A DNA stretch of 64,000 nucleotides from JAJPHF01 sp035293805. Lineage in GTDB: Bacteria; Chloroflexota; UBA6077; JAJPHF01. This document shows, piece after piece, positions 31,765-40,662 of this stretch. Below the pieces are notes generated by a model, which saw only the letters and a list, made by a program, of their open reading frames with translations, was not told where the DNA came from and ran no database searches. The DNA is taken from positions 124,001 through 188,000 of the forward strand of contig DATGMD010000018.1 of the NCBI GenBank assembly GCA_035293805.1. The letters are read 5' to 3'. The stretch's first letter is position 1; the number at the start of each line of letters is the position of its first letter. Made by a program: the position numbers and the translations under genes.

Positions 31765-32601
31765 TTAGCGCCGGTTCGTGTTCAGGTGCAGCCAGGTCTG
31801 CTGCTCGTAGTGGTGCTGCACGCCCTCGCCCAGCGCCGAGCGCTGGTAGAGGTACGTCATAGCGTCGCGGTTGTACCAGCGCCCCGAGTACCAGAAGCCC
31901 ATGCAGCCCCACTCGTCGCCGCTGCCGTACAGGCGGCCGTTCTGGCTGCGCACGTCGGGGTCGTTCAGCCAGGCCACCCGGCCCTCGAAGCACTGGCGAC
32001 GCGCGGCCAGCGTGTAGTCCACGTTGAACGCCGTGCTGATCAGCGCGGCGGGGTAAGTAAAGGGGTGATCCGGCGGCAGGTTGGCGCCCTTCACCTGCAT
32101 GATGCCCACGCTGGCGCAGCCGTTCGTCTCCGGCTGGGTGGGATGGCCGCTGTTGCAGTCGCCGAGATACCCTTGGTCCCAGCCGCTCTCCTGCATCGCC
32201 TGCGCCCGCACGGTGTCCGCGTCGAAGCCCCACTTGCACGCCGCCCACTGCAGGATCTCGTCCGTGGTGCCGCTGAAATCGCCCGTCACGCGCGCCGCGA
32301 AGCCACCCAGCGCCTGGGCCGGCATGCGGTAGCCTCCCTGGTAGACGTTCGTGTGGTTGGCCGTCTCGTTCTCGGGTCGCGGCTCGAACGACGGGTCGCG
32401 GTGCTGGTCCAGGACCGCTGTACATTGCGCGTCGCTGGGCAGCGCGCTGCCGGGCGGCAGCGTGGCGAATGGGTAGCTGACCGGCGCCGGCGTGTCGTCC
32501 GCCGTGGCGGCCCCCACGCCGCCCGGCGCCACGCCCGCGGCGACCGGACTGGCGGCGACGACCGCCAGCAGCCAGATGGAGACGAGTAGCAACGCGCGCA
32601 T
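31765..32601 (-). CDS. Secreted lysozyme-like/lytic transglycosylase-type protein
   Basis: 278 residues from ATG 32601 with GGAGGA upstream. Signal peptide LLLVSIWLLAVVAASPVAAG. The mature region contains the SLT-like core TDEILQWAACKWGFDADTVRAQAMQESGWDQ, in which Glu of QESGW is the likely catalytic residue, followed by ASVGIMQVKG, the usual 'GxMQ' element. Four Cys may form disulfides. The C-terminal part is aromatic-rich (WGCMGFWYSGRWYN). It probably cleaves peptidoglycan or a related polymer outside the cell. The family is only partly resolved. A longer N-terminal form (to 32661) would bury the signal peptide and is rejected. Confidence 0.78.
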   Translation of the reverse strand: MRALLLVSIWLLAVVAASPVAAGVAPGGVGAATADDTPAPVSYPFATLPPGSALPSDAQCTAVLDQHRDPSFEPRPENETANHTNVYQGGYRMPAQALGGFAARVTGDFSGTTDEILQWAACKWGFDADTVRAQAMQESGWDQGYLGDCNSGHPTQPETNGCASVGIMQVKGANLPPDHPFTYPAALISTAFNVDYTLAARRQCFEGRVAWLNDPDVRSQNGRLYGSGDEWGCMGFWYSGRWYNRDAMTYLYQRSALGEGVQHHYEQQTWLHLNTNRR

Positions 32602-32722
32602 GCGGCGTCCTCCGTGAGCGATGACGGCCAGGCGTTGCCCGGCAGCGGTCCTGCCGCGCACTCATCGGCCATTAGCATAATCGGCTGGTGTCCGCGCGAC
32701 TCAGCATATCGGGTAGCCTCCC

Positions 32723-32728
32723 TATAAT
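32723..32728 (+). promoter_or_regulatory. -10 element for the 32746 gene
   Basis: A perfect TATAAT ends 18 bases before ATG 32746, predicting a very short leader of about 10 bases that just contains the GGAGAGG ribosome site. The -35 is poor. Confidence 0.45.
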
Positions 32729-32745
32729 GAACCGGAGAGGCGGAC

Positions 32746-33228
32746 ATGGACGACAACGGGAACCGGGTAGCCGACCGCGCGGCGCTTCAAGCGCGCCTCA
32801 ACCGGCGCATCGCCTGGGCGCTCGCGCTCTACGGCGACACGATGCGGATGCAGGGCAAAGAGTGGAAGGGCGTCCGGGCGACCTGCACGCCCGAGCAGCT
32901 CTCGGCCTTCGTCGTGGACTTCAAGACCAATGCCTTCCGCACCTTCGTCCGCCAGGCGACGGGCGCCAGCAACGTGCGCGTCGAGTACTACGAGCTGGAC
33001 CTCGCCAGCCACTCGCCCGACGAGATCGCGGCGGTGTTCAAAGAACGGACCCTCACCTACGACGCGGCGCGCGCCGAGTACGTCGTGCGCCTGCCCACGG
33101 CCTGGCTGACCGACGACTACGCCAACGTCTACCGCCTGCTCAACCCCCAGCTGGAGCACACCCTCGTCACAATCTGGCAGCAGGAGGGGTGCCCGGACGC
33201 CCCTGCCAGTCCCAATTCGTCCGCGTAG
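32746..33228 (+). CDS. Uncharacterised cytosolic protein
   Basis: 160 residues from ATG 32746 with GGAGAGG upstream. No signal peptide or membrane helix. The sequence is mixed alpha/beta (LNRRIAWALALYGDTMRMQ, SAFVVDFKTNAFRTFVRQAT, RVEYYELDLASHSPDEIAAVF, ANVYRLLNPQLEHTLVTIW). I do not recognise the family. Even composition and a good ribosome site argue that it is real. It is convergent with the MFS gene, separated by only 20 bases. Confidence 0.72.
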   Translation: MDDNGNRVADRAALQARLNRRIAWALALYGDTMRMQGKEWKGVRATCTPEQLSAFVVDFKTNAFRTFVRQATGASNVRVEYYELDLASHSPDEIAAVFKERTLTYDAARAEYVVRLPTAWLTDDYANVYRLLNPQLEHTLVTIWQQEGCPDAPASPNSSA

Positions 33229-33248
33229 CCGCCGCGCTCGGGGTGGCG

Positions 33249-34538
33249 CTAGTCCGTGCGAGTGAGATGGTGGTGCGGCGGGGGGCCGGGGTGGCGGGCC
33301 AGCCAGATCAGGCCCGCGGTCACTACCGAGGCGACGGCAAAGAACGTGAACTCGACGTGGTAGGAGCCCGTCAGGTCGAAGCACAGCGCGCCGATCGTCG
33401 GCCCCAGGCCCAGGCCGACCATCGTGAACGGGTTCACAAAGCCGCTGATCGTGCCGTAGGCGCGGCGCCCGAAGTACTGCGCCAGGATGATGTTCGTCAG
33501 CGTGCTGCCGCCGCGCGAGGTGAGCCCGAACAGCACCGCGAAGGCGATGGCGCCCAGCAGGTCGCGCACCCACAGCAGGTACATGATCGCTCCTGCCGAT
33601 AGCAGCGAGACCACCACGGCCATCATCCGCTCCGAGAGCCGCTCGGTGAACCAGCCCCACAGCCCGCTGGCGATCGCGCCCGAAAAGGCGTAGACGCTGA
33701 GCGCCGTCACCGCTTCCGTTGCCGGCAGCCCGACATCGGTGTAGTAGGCGACCAGGTGGAATCCGACGGCGGTGTTGGCCATCGCGGCCACCACCCCCGC
33801 GGCGGTGATCAGCCAGAGCGTTGGCGTGCGCAGCGCCTCGCTCAGCGTCCAGCTTAGCTCATGGCCCCGCGTCGGCGGCGTCGGGGCCGCTGTCGCGGGA
33901 GGCAGGCTCGGAGCGCCGTCGGGCAGCAGCCCCATCTCCTCGGGCGTGCGCCGCAGCAGCATCGCCGCCGGCACGACGAGCAGCGTGAGCGTCAGCATGG
34001 CAAAGACGATGAAGACCGTCTGCCAGCTCGCGCTTTCGATGATCAGCTCGCCGCTAAAGGCCAGCACTGCTCCGCCGAGCGGCGTACACATCGCGATGAA
34101 GCCGAGCGCCCGCCCGCGCATGCGGCGAAACCAGTTGGTGGCCGCGGTCATCGGCACGACGCCGGTCAGCATCGGGGTGGTGAGCCCGCGCGCCGTGACG
34201 TAGACCGCGTAGAACTGCCATAGCTCGCCGAGCTGGGCCAGCGCGAAGTAAGAGCCCGCGAGCAGCAGCGCGCCCAGCGTCATGAGCAGGCGCGGCCCGT
34301 GGCGATCGGCCAGGCGGCCAAATACGGGCGCTACCAGCCCGGCCAGGATGGTGCCCAGCGTGATCGCGCCCGTCGTGGCCGTGCGGCTCCAGCCGAAATC
34401 GTCGGTCATCGGCTTGAGCATGATGCTCATGAAGAGCTGCGAGCTGCCGGCCGCCAGGAACGCCGCAAGCATCGCCACGCCGAGGATGTACCAGCCATAG
34501 AACACCCGTGGGCGCCGCGCCTGCTCTGTCGTGACCAT
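33249..34538 (-). CDS. Major facilitator superfamily transporter (monocarboxylate-porter-like)
   Basis: 429 residues with 12 hydrophobic segments. The first half has YGWYILGVAMLAAFLAAGSS and SIMLKPMTDDFGWSRTATTG, typical of the monocarboxylate/oxalate-formate antiporter-like group (MCT-type MFS), and GRLADRHGPRLLMTLG is the conserved loop 2-3 motif. The loop between the halves is Pro/Ala/Thr-rich, and the C-terminus ends in a His-rich HPGPPPHHHLTR. A longer frame to 35030 is rejected because it runs through a repetitive intergenic element. Start ATG 34538. Substrate is probably an organic acid, unproven. Confidence 0.9.
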   Translation of the reverse strand: MVTTEQARRPRVFYGWYILGVAMLAAFLAAGSSQLFMSIMLKPMTDDFGWSRTATTGAITLGTILAGLVAPVFGRLADRHGPRLLMTLGALLLAGSYFALAQLGELWQFYAVYVTARGLTTPMLTGVVPMTAATNWFRRMRGRALGFIAMCTPLGGAVLAFSGELIIESASWQTVFIVFAMLTLTLLVVPAAMLLRRTPEEMGLLPDGAPSLPPATAAPTPPTRGHELSWTLSEALRTPTLWLITAAGVVAAMANTAVGFHLVAYYTDVGLPATEAVTALSVYAFSGAIASGLWGWFTERLSERMMAVVVSLLSAGAIMYLLWVRDLLGAIAFAVLFGLTSRGGSTLTNIILAQYFGRRAYGTISGFVNPFTMVGLGLGPTIGALCFDLTGSYHVEFTFFAVASVVTAGLIWLARHPGPPPHHHLTRTD

Positions 34539-34571
34539 CCGCCCATCCCCCCAGCCGCCGTCTATTATGCC

Positions 34572-34690
34572 GGTTGCCCCCTCTCCTCCCTCTCCCCCAC
34601 AGGGGAAAGGGGGGAGCCGGCTCCGCCGGGAAGGCGGAGCCGGAAGCCGCCGCCCCCTACGGGAGAAGTGACGCTCGCGGTATCCCGCGT
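34572..34690. repeat. GC-rich interspersed repetitive element (CCCTCTCC type)
   Basis: Pyrimidine-rich CCCTCTCC units are followed by purine-rich GGGGAAAGGGG, then a perfect 11-bp hairpin (CCGGCTCCGCC at 34617-34627 with GGCGGAGCCGG at 34633-34643). Similar fragments occur at 44252-44325, about 53600-53680 and about 61468-61510. Confidence 0.55.
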
Positions 34691-34796
34691 CACAGGTGAG
34701 GAGGGGGGCTACCGGATTCCACTGCCGTCGCGCCGGCGGATCGGGTATTCTCTCCCAGAACGCCGGGTGGGGCGTGGCCGGCGACCGGGAGCAGGC

Positions 34797-35612
34797 ATGG
34801 CGGGAAGGTGGACGCACGGCATCTCGCGGCGAGCGTTCCTCGGCGCAGCCGCCGGCCTGGCGGGGGCCGTCGCGCTCGGCCCGACGCGCGATCCCCCTGC
34901 CGTGGCCGCTCCGCTCCCCCAGGCCACGCCGGTCGTCGAAGTGATCGGCACCTCGTCCGGCGGCATCCCCCTCACCGCCTACTGGCTGGGCGACGGACCG
35001 ACGGCGGTCATCGTCCAGGGTGCCATCCACGGTGGTTACGAGGCCAACACCTCGACGCTAACGTTCCAGCTGCGCGACTACTACGAGGCCCATTCCGACG
35101 AGATCCCCGCCGGCCTGCGCCTGGCGTTCATGCCCGAGACGAACCCCGATGGCATCGCCATCAACTCGCGCTTCTACTTAAGTGGCGTCGACCCGAACCG
35201 CAACTGGGACACCGCCGACTGGGCGGCCGACGCGTATGACGGCGATGGGCGGTTCGTGCGGGGCCTGGGCGGGCCGGCGCCGATGTCGGAGCCGGAGACG
35301 CGCGCGATGGCGGACTGGTTCCTGGCGGTGCGGCCGGCGGTCGTGCTGCAATACCACAGCCAGGGCAGCTTCGTGGTCGGCACGCGCGAGCTAGCCGAGC
35401 CCTACGCGGCGGCGACCGGCTACCGCTTGCCCACGCCGGGCGGCGGCCTCAGCGGCCTGCTCCCCTACCGCGCCACGGGCACCCTGGGCCGCTGGCTGAC
35501 CGACCACGGCCTTGGCTCGGTGCTCGTCGAGACGGCCACGCACACCGATCCCGAGTTCGAGCGCAACCTGCGCGGCCTCCGGGCGCTGCTCGGCGCGGTC
35601 ACGGCCAGCTAG
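34797..35612 (+). CDS. Tat-exported M14-family zinc carboxypeptidase-like protein
   Basis: 271 residues. The N-terminus has a twin-arginine signal (ISRRAFLGAAAGLAGAVALG), implying export in folded form. The catalytic domain begins near residue 45. Zinc ligands fit His78 and Glu82 in IHGGYEANT and His187 in QYHSQG. Substrate-binding Asn-Arg lies in GVDPNRNWD, and the catalytic Glu is Glu245 in VETATHTD. PETNPDGIAINSRFY is also typical of small M14 peptidases. It probably trims peptides or cell-wall peptides outside the membrane. ATG 34797 follows a repetitive intergenic element; a longer frame to 34299 reads through that element and the MFS gene, so it is rejected. Confidence 0.88.
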   Translation: MAGRWTHGISRRAFLGAAAGLAGAVALGPTRDPPAVAAPLPQATPVVEVIGTSSGGIPLTAYWLGDGPTAVIVQGAIHGGYEANTSTLTFQLRDYYEAHSDEIPAGLRLAFMPETNPDGIAINSRFYLSGVDPNRNWDTADWAADAYDGDGRFVRGLGGPAPMSEPETRAMADWFLAVRPAVVLQYHSQGSFVVGTRELAEPYAAATGYRLPTPGGGLSGLLPYRATGTLGRWLTDHGLGSVLVETATHTDPEFERNLRGLRALLGAVTAS

Positions 35613-35616
35613 CGGC

Positions 35617-35665
35617 GCAGGCGGGTGGCGCGAGCCCTGTCGGGCTGCTCGCGCCACCCGCCTGC
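35617..35665. terminator. Perfect 19-bp hairpin between convergent genes
   Basis: GCAGGCGGGTGGCGCGAGC (35617-35635) pairs exactly with 35647-35665 around an 11-base loop. It begins 5 bases after the M14 stop. No T-run. Confidence 0.65.
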
Positions 35666-35718
35666 ACTGGCGCGCGGCCGCCGGACGGATGCCGCCGGCC
35701 GCAGGGGGCGCGCGGCGC

Positions 35719-36903
35719 CTAGCTTGCCGTCGCCGCCTGGGGCGCGGCGCTCGTCGCCGGCACCTCCTTGATGCCGTACAGGCGCGCCGGATTGTCCCAC
35801 AGAATCTTGCGCTTGGTCTCGGCCGCGACGTGCGGGTTGGCCGTCAGGTCGCCGACCGTGCGGTCGGGGAACTTGTCCACGGCGTCCGGATGGGGGTAGT
35901 CGGTGGCCATGATGAGACAGTCGTCGGAGACGTACTCGGCGACGACCGGCACCAGCTCTTCGCCCGCCTCGCAGCTAATCCAGCACTGCCGCTTGAAGTA
36001 GTAGCTGGGCGGCTCCTTGGTGGTGCGGCTCCTCCCCATCGAGTAGTGCTCCCAGTGCTCGTCCATGCGCTCGAGCCAGAAGGGGAGCCAGCCGCAGCCC
36101 GACTCGAGGTGGGCCACCTTCAGCTCGGGCAGCCGCTCCAGCAGGCCGTCGGCGCAGAAGGTGGCGCAGGCCAGCATCTGCTCCAGCGGGTGGCAGGCGA
36201 TATGGCGCGTGAACTCGCTGTAGCGGTCGGAGCCGGCCTGGGGCAGGATCGTGCGAGCGCCCTCGTGGACGCAGATCACCACGCCTAGCTCGGCGGCCGT
36301 CTCGTAGATCGGCAGGTAGTCGGGATGGTCCAGCTTGCGGCCCTTGACGGGATTGGGCCGCCAGAAGATGCCACAGAGCCCCAGGCCCGCCGCGCGCCGC
36401 AGCTCCTCGACGGCGAGCCGGGTGTCCTGCAGGGGGATCAGCATGACGCCCTTGAGCCGGGTGGGATCGTGGCTGCAGTACTCCGACAGCCAGTTGTTGT
36501 AGGCGCGGCAGATGGCGGCCGACACCTGTGGGTCCATGTCGCTCTTCCAGATGATGTACAGGCCCATCGTCGGGAAGAGCACGCTCACGTCCACGCCCTC
36601 GCGGTCCATGTCGCGCAGGTTGGAAGCCGGGTCGAAGTCGGCGTCGAGCGCCTCACCGAAGACGGACCGGTAGCGCTCGTCGCCGCTGAAGATCTTGTCA
36701 TACTTCTCGTAGCGCCGCTGCTCGCCCTCGCCGGGCAGGCGGAAGGCGTCGGAGACCAGCTCGCCGTCGACCAGGCGGCGGCCCTGGCCGGGCCCGAGAA
36801 TCTGCACGCGGCCGCGGAAGGGCGGGTCCATGTAGCGGTCCCACAGATCGGCGGGCTCGATGATGTGGCGGTCGGCGTCGATGACCAGGAAACCATCCTT
36901 CAT
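35719..36903 (-). CDS. Amidohydrolase-related (amidohydrolase 2 / ACMSD-like) metalloenzyme
   Basis: 394 residues of the amidohydrolase-2 family, which includes ACMSD and resorcylate-type decarboxylases. The first strand has VIDADRHIIEPADLW, in which the usual D-x-H is DAD-RH, so metal ligand order differs from the canonical HxH. Later marks are REGVDVSVLFPTMG, VVICVHEGART (metal His), LKVAHLESGCGWLPFWLERM (His) and DDCLIMATDYPHPD (Asp ligand). ATG 36903 with GGGAG upstream is chosen over ATG 36921. Such enzymes cleave or decarboxylate aromatic or small acids in catabolic routes. It may work with the enolase-superfamily or LLM enzymes downstream, but there is no operon evidence. Confidence 0.88.
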   Translation of the reverse strand: MKDGFLVIDADRHIIEPADLWDRYMDPPFRGRVQILGPGQGRRLVDGELVSDAFRLPGEGEQRRYEKYDKIFSGDERYRSVFGEALDADFDPASNLRDMDREGVDVSVLFPTMGLYIIWKSDMDPQVSAAICRAYNNWLSEYCSHDPTRLKGVMLIPLQDTRLAVEELRRAAGLGLCGIFWRPNPVKGRKLDHPDYLPIYETAAELGVVICVHEGARTILPQAGSDRYSEFTRHIACHPLEQMLACATFCADGLLERLPELKVAHLESGCGWLPFWLERMDEHWEHYSMGRSRTTKEPPSYYFKRQCWISCEAGEELVPVVAEYVSDDCLIMATDYPHPDAVDKFPDRTVGDLTANPHVAAETKRKILWDNPARLYGIKEVPATSAAPQAATAS

Positions 36904-36980
36904 GCGCGGAACTCCCTTCACGGCGCGCTGGGCAGCATCCTCATGCCTGTTCGGATGCTAAGGTGCGGGCCGGCGCGCTG

Positions 36981-39248
36981 TCAATGGCGGGCCGGGCTGG
37001 CGCCCGGGCGAAGCACCCGACGGCGGCGCTGCCACTGGACCGGCGGCTGGGGCGTGGCCACGGGCAGCATCATCGGCGGCACGGGGCCGGGCGGGCGCAC
37101 GTAAGGCGGGGGCACGCCGGGCGGCCCCATCATCGGCGGCACCGGCCCCATCGGCACAGGCCCCCAGGGCACCGGATACGGGGGCACGACGACCGGGGGC
37201 GGCACCGGGAGCGGCGCCACGCGCGGGGGCGCCGCCGGCGGCTGCTCGGCGCGCGGCGCGGCCGCGGCGGGTTGTGCGGGGGCGGCCGGCGCCGGCGCGG
37301 GCGCCGGCGCGGCCGGCGGCGCCGGCTCAGGCGCGGCGACCGCGGCGATCTCCGGCGCGGACGGCGCGGCCGCCGGCGCGGGCTCGGGCGGCGGGGCCGG
37401 CTCCGGCGGGGCGGGCGGCGGCGCCGGGGGCGGTGCGGGCGCGGCCCGCTCCGTCACGTGGGCCGGCGCGGCCGCCATGGGCCGTGCGACGACGATGGGT
37501 ATGGCGGTCGGGGGCGGCGCGGGCGCCGGCTCCGGCTCTGGCTCTAGCGCGGCGGCGAGCGGCGCGGCCGGCGGGTCCGGCGGCGTCGCGACCTCGGGCT
37601 CCAGGGCGACCGTCGGGACCGCGCTGACGACGGGCGGCTCGACCGGCGGCGCGGGGGCCGGCGCGGCATCCTGCGCCGGGGCGGGAGCCGGCGGGGCGGG
37701 CAGCGCTAGCTCGTCAGACGGGGACGGCGCCAGGTTGGCCGCTGGCGATGCGGACGGGCCCACCTCGACCACCGCGGGCCCCGCCTCGCGCAGCGCGCCC
37801 ACGATGCCCCGCGCGCCCGCCACGCCGACCACGACGAGCGCGGCGGCGACGGCCACGGTCGCGGTGGTCGCGTAGGCGTCGCGGCCGCCGCGCACGCGCC
37901 GCGTGCGCGGCCACCCGGCGACGTCGGCGGCCGCCCGGGCCGCGCCGGGGATCGGCGGGTCGGCGGCACGCGGCGCCGAGGGCGCGGGGCGCCGCGTGCC
38001 GCCGACCGCGCGCAGGCCCGCGGCAGCGCGCGCCGCCACCGCGCGGACGCGCGCTGCCGGCGCCGCCACCACCACCTGTATTCGTTCGGCCGGCGCGCGG
38101 CGGCCGGCCAGTGCCGGCTCGGCGGCGCGCGCCGGTGGCGCGGCCGCGTGGGGTGCATCGGCCGGTGCACGCGGCGCGGTGCTGTCCAAGGACGCGGCGG
38201 CCCAGGGGGACCGGCGCCGCGCGGGCGGGCGCTCGGTAGGCGCTGGCTCGCTAGCGGACGGCGGGGCGCCGGGCAGCGGCGCCGCAACTGCCGGCGGCTC
38301 GCCAGTGGGCGCGGCCGGCGTCACGGCAGGGCGCGGTTCGGCGGCTGCGGGCTGTGGGCTGGTGGGCGCTGCCGGGCGGCTAGCGGGTGCGGCGCCTGCC
38401 CAGGGCCGTCCCCGCGCTATGCCAGGCCGCGCGGCCAGCGCGCCCAGCGCGCCGGCGAGCGCGGCGCCGTCGGCGTAGCGCGCGGCCGGCTCCTTGGCGA
38501 GCGCGCGCGCCACGACCGCGGCGACGGGCGGAGAGACGTCCGGGTTCACCTCCGTGAGCGATGGCGGCACGGTGTTCAGGTGCTGCATGGCGACGCGGAT
38601 GAAGCTGTCGCCCTCGAAGGGCCGGCGGCCGGCCAGCATCTCGTACAGCACGATGCCCAGCGAGTAGACGTCGGTGGCGGGCGTCACAGCGTCGCCGGTC
38701 GCCTGCTCGGGCGCCAGGTAGTGCGGCGTGCCGAGGATGGCGGCGGTGGCCGTCAGCTGGGGCACGGCCAGCATCTTGGCGATGCCGAAATCCGTCACTT
38801 TGGCGTGGCCGTCCTCGGTCAGCAGCACGTTGGCGGGCTTCACGTCGCGGTGCACGATGCCCAGGGCGTGCGCGGCCCCCAGCGCCTCCGCCACCTCGGC
38901 GCCCAGCCGCACCGCCACGTCGGTCGCGAGCGGCACGCCGGGCTTCAGCCGCGCCCGCAGGTCGCCGCCGGCCACGTACTCCATGACCAGGAAGTGGGTG
39001 CCGAGCGCCTCGCCGTAGTCGTAGACCGGCACGATGTGGGGATGATTCAGGCCCCCGGCGCTCCGCGCCTCGCGCTCGAAGCGCGCGACGAAGGTCGGGT
39101 CGGCGCGCAGCTCCGGGCGCAGCAGCTTGATGGCCACCGTGCGGCGCAGATGGCGGTCGGCGGCGCGATAGACCAGCGCGTCGCCGCCCTCGCCGACCAG
39201 CGTCTCGAGGGCGTAGCGGTCCTTGACGACCTGGCCCTGCAGCTCCAT
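36981..39248 (-). CDS. Membrane serine/threonine protein kinase (PknB-like) with Pro/Ala-rich extracytoplasmic region
   Basis: 755 residues. Residues about 8-270 form a Hanks-type kinase: Gly loop LVGEGGDALVYRA, catalytic Lys in VAIKLLRPE, IVHRDVKPANVLL loop, DFG in KVTDFGIAKM, and PEQ (LAPEQATGD). A cytoplasmic juxtamembrane region rich in Pro and Ala follows, then a transmembrane helix (about 460-485; ATVAVAAALVVVGVAG). The outside portion of about 270 residues is Ala/Pro/Glu-rich, ending in a Pro-Met-Gly repeat zone (GPVPMGPVPPMMGPPG). PASTA repeats, usual for peptidoglycan-sensing PknB, are absent. The outer region is low complexity and may be cell-wall spanning. ATG 39248 is chosen. Confidence 0.92.
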   Translation of the reverse strand: MELQGQVVKDRYALETLVGEGGDALVYRAADRHLRRTVAIKLLRPELRADPTFVARFEREARSAGGLNHPHIVPVYDYGEALGTHFLVMEYVAGGDLRARLKPGVPLATDVAVRLGAEVAEALGAAHALGIVHRDVKPANVLLTEDGHAKVTDFGIAKMLAVPQLTATAAILGTPHYLAPEQATGDAVTPATDVYSLGIVLYEMLAGRRPFEGDSFIRVAMQHLNTVPPSLTEVNPDVSPPVAAVVARALAKEPAARYADGAALAGALGALAARPGIARGRPWAGAAPASRPAAPTSPQPAAAEPRPAVTPAAPTGEPPAVAAPLPGAPPSASEPAPTERPPARRRSPWAAASLDSTAPRAPADAPHAAAPPARAAEPALAGRRAPAERIQVVVAAPAARVRAVAARAAAGLRAVGGTRRPAPSAPRAADPPIPGAARAAADVAGWPRTRRVRGGRDAYATTATVAVAAALVVVGVAGARGIVGALREAGPAVVEVGPSASPAANLAPSPSDELALPAPPAPAPAQDAAPAPAPPVEPPVVSAVPTVALEPEVATPPDPPAAPLAAALEPEPEPAPAPPPTAIPIVVARPMAAAPAHVTERAAPAPPPAPPPAPPEPAPPPEPAPAAAPSAPEIAAVAAPEPAPPAAPAPAPAPAAPAQPAAAAPRAEQPPAAPPRVAPLPVPPPVVVPPYPVPWGPVPMGPVPPMMGPPGVPPPYVRPPGPVPPMMLPVATPQPPVQWQRRRRVLRPGASPARH

Positions 39249-39512
39249 TGGTCCCCCGCGACCGCGGCGCGCGTTGGACGGCACGCCCCGCGCGCATCGC
39301 GTCTACCCACCTAGCGTACACCCCGCGCGTCGCAGCAATCTACCGCAGCCTGTTACCGGCCGGCACCCATTTCTCCGTCCGACATGTTACGTCCGGTTCC
39401 CAGCGACCACACGGGTTGACGCGCGCTGGGGGCGCTCCTACCATTGGGGTCACGCGTGGGAGGGGCGAGGGCCCAGTGGCGATCGTCGATCGGCGGAGGG
39501 GAGGGCGGAACG

Positions 39513-40571
39513 ATGAAGATGACGGCGGTCGCGGTGCAGGCGTACCGCATCCCCATCGCGTGGCGCTCCGAGCCGGTGGTGGCGGTCGTGGCGCGGGTGC
39601 GGACCGACGCGGGGCTGGAGGGGCTGGGGCCGGCGATCCCGTTTAACGCGCTGCACGCGCGGAGCCTCGCCGTGGCGATCGAGGAGCTGGGCGAGCTGCT
39701 TGTCGGTGAAGACCCGAGCCAGCCCGAGCGCGTCCACCGCAAGCTGATGCCGGGCGGCGCGGGCTACGGCGGCGTGGACAATATCGCCGTCGCGGCGCTC
39801 GACATCGCCGTCTGGGACCTGGCCGCGCAGAGCGCCGGGCTGCCGCTGTACCGCGCGCTGGGCGGCTACCGCAGCCGCATCCCCGTCTACGCCAGCCTGC
39901 GCCTCAGCCGCGACCTGTCGCTGGCGGCGCTGACGGAGACGGCCGGCGCGCTCGTGGCGCAGGGCTTCACCGCTGTGAAGATGAATATAGGCGGGGACGC
40001 CGGGCTGGCCGCCGACGTGGCGCGCGTGCGGGCGGTGCGCGAGGCGATCGGCGGCGACGTGCGGCTGCTGGCCGACGTAAACTTCCGCTGGACGCCGGCG
40101 CAGGCGATCCGCGCCGGGCGGGCGCTGGAGGAGTTTGATCTGTACTGGCTGGAGGACCCGGTGCCGACGCACAATCTGGCGGGGCTGGCGGAGGTGCGGG
40201 GCGCGCTCGACGTGCCGATCGCCGCGGGCGAGGCGCTGTTCGGACTGGCGGCGCTGCTGCCGCTGTTCGAGGCGCGCGCGGTGGACTTCCCAATGCCCGA
40301 CCTGCTGCGGGTGGGCGGCATTACCCCGTTCCTGAAGGCCGCCCACCTGGCCGAGGCGTTCGGCCTGCCGCTCGCCAGCCACCTCTCGCCGGAGATCTCG
40401 GCGCAGGTCGTCGCCGCCGTGCCGAACGGCCATCTCGTCGAGTACAACGGCTGGGCGTGGGAGCTGTTCCAGGGCTGCCCGACGCTAGAGCGCGGCGAGC
40501 TAGTGCTGAGCGACGCGCCCGGCCACGGCCTGACGCTCGACCCGGCCGCAAGGCGGCATGCAATAGCGTAA
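39513..40571 (+). CDS. Mandelate racemase/muconate lactonizing enzyme-family (enolase superfamily) enzyme
   Basis: 352 residues. Two enolase-superfamily domains: the N-terminal capping domain and a TIM-like barrel. Metal ligands fit Asp188 (LLADVNFRW), Glu214 (YWLEDPVP) and Glu240 (AAGEALFG). The general base region has Lys156 in AVKMNIGGD, and His290 lies in ASHLSPE. The usual K-x-K motif is K-M-N here, so the second Lys is replaced by Asn. This argues against a dipeptide epimerase or classical MLE and for a dehydratase-like or novel member. GGAGGGGAGG precedes ATG 39513. Divergent from the kinase. Substrate probably a sugar acid or carboxylate. Confidence 0.88.
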   Translation: MKMTAVAVQAYRIPIAWRSEPVVAVVARVRTDAGLEGLGPAIPFNALHARSLAVAIEELGELLVGEDPSQPERVHRKLMPGGAGYGGVDNIAVAALDIAVWDLAAQSAGLPLYRALGGYRSRIPVYASLRLSRDLSLAALTETAGALVAQGFTAVKMNIGGDAGLAADVARVRAVREAIGGDVRLLADVNFRWTPAQAIRAGRALEEFDLYWLEDPVPTHNLAGLAEVRGALDVPIAAGEALFGLAALLPLFEARAVDFPMPDLLRVGGITPFLKAAHLAEAFGLPLASHLSPEISAQVVAAVPNGHLVEYNGWAWELFQGCPTLERGELVLSDAPGHGLTLDPAARRHAIA

Positions 40572-40662
40572 CCCGTTGGCCTCCTGCCAGCGAGCCGCTC
40601 ACCTCCAGAAGTTATCATGAGTGGGGGTATACGCTCGGCGATGTGCGCTTCGGGGCAACCGG

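Noticed and set aside
34299..34796. N-terminal extension of the M14 peptidase to 34299
   Set aside because: Antisense to the MFS gene and reads through the repetitive element. The Tat signal at 34797 marks the true start.
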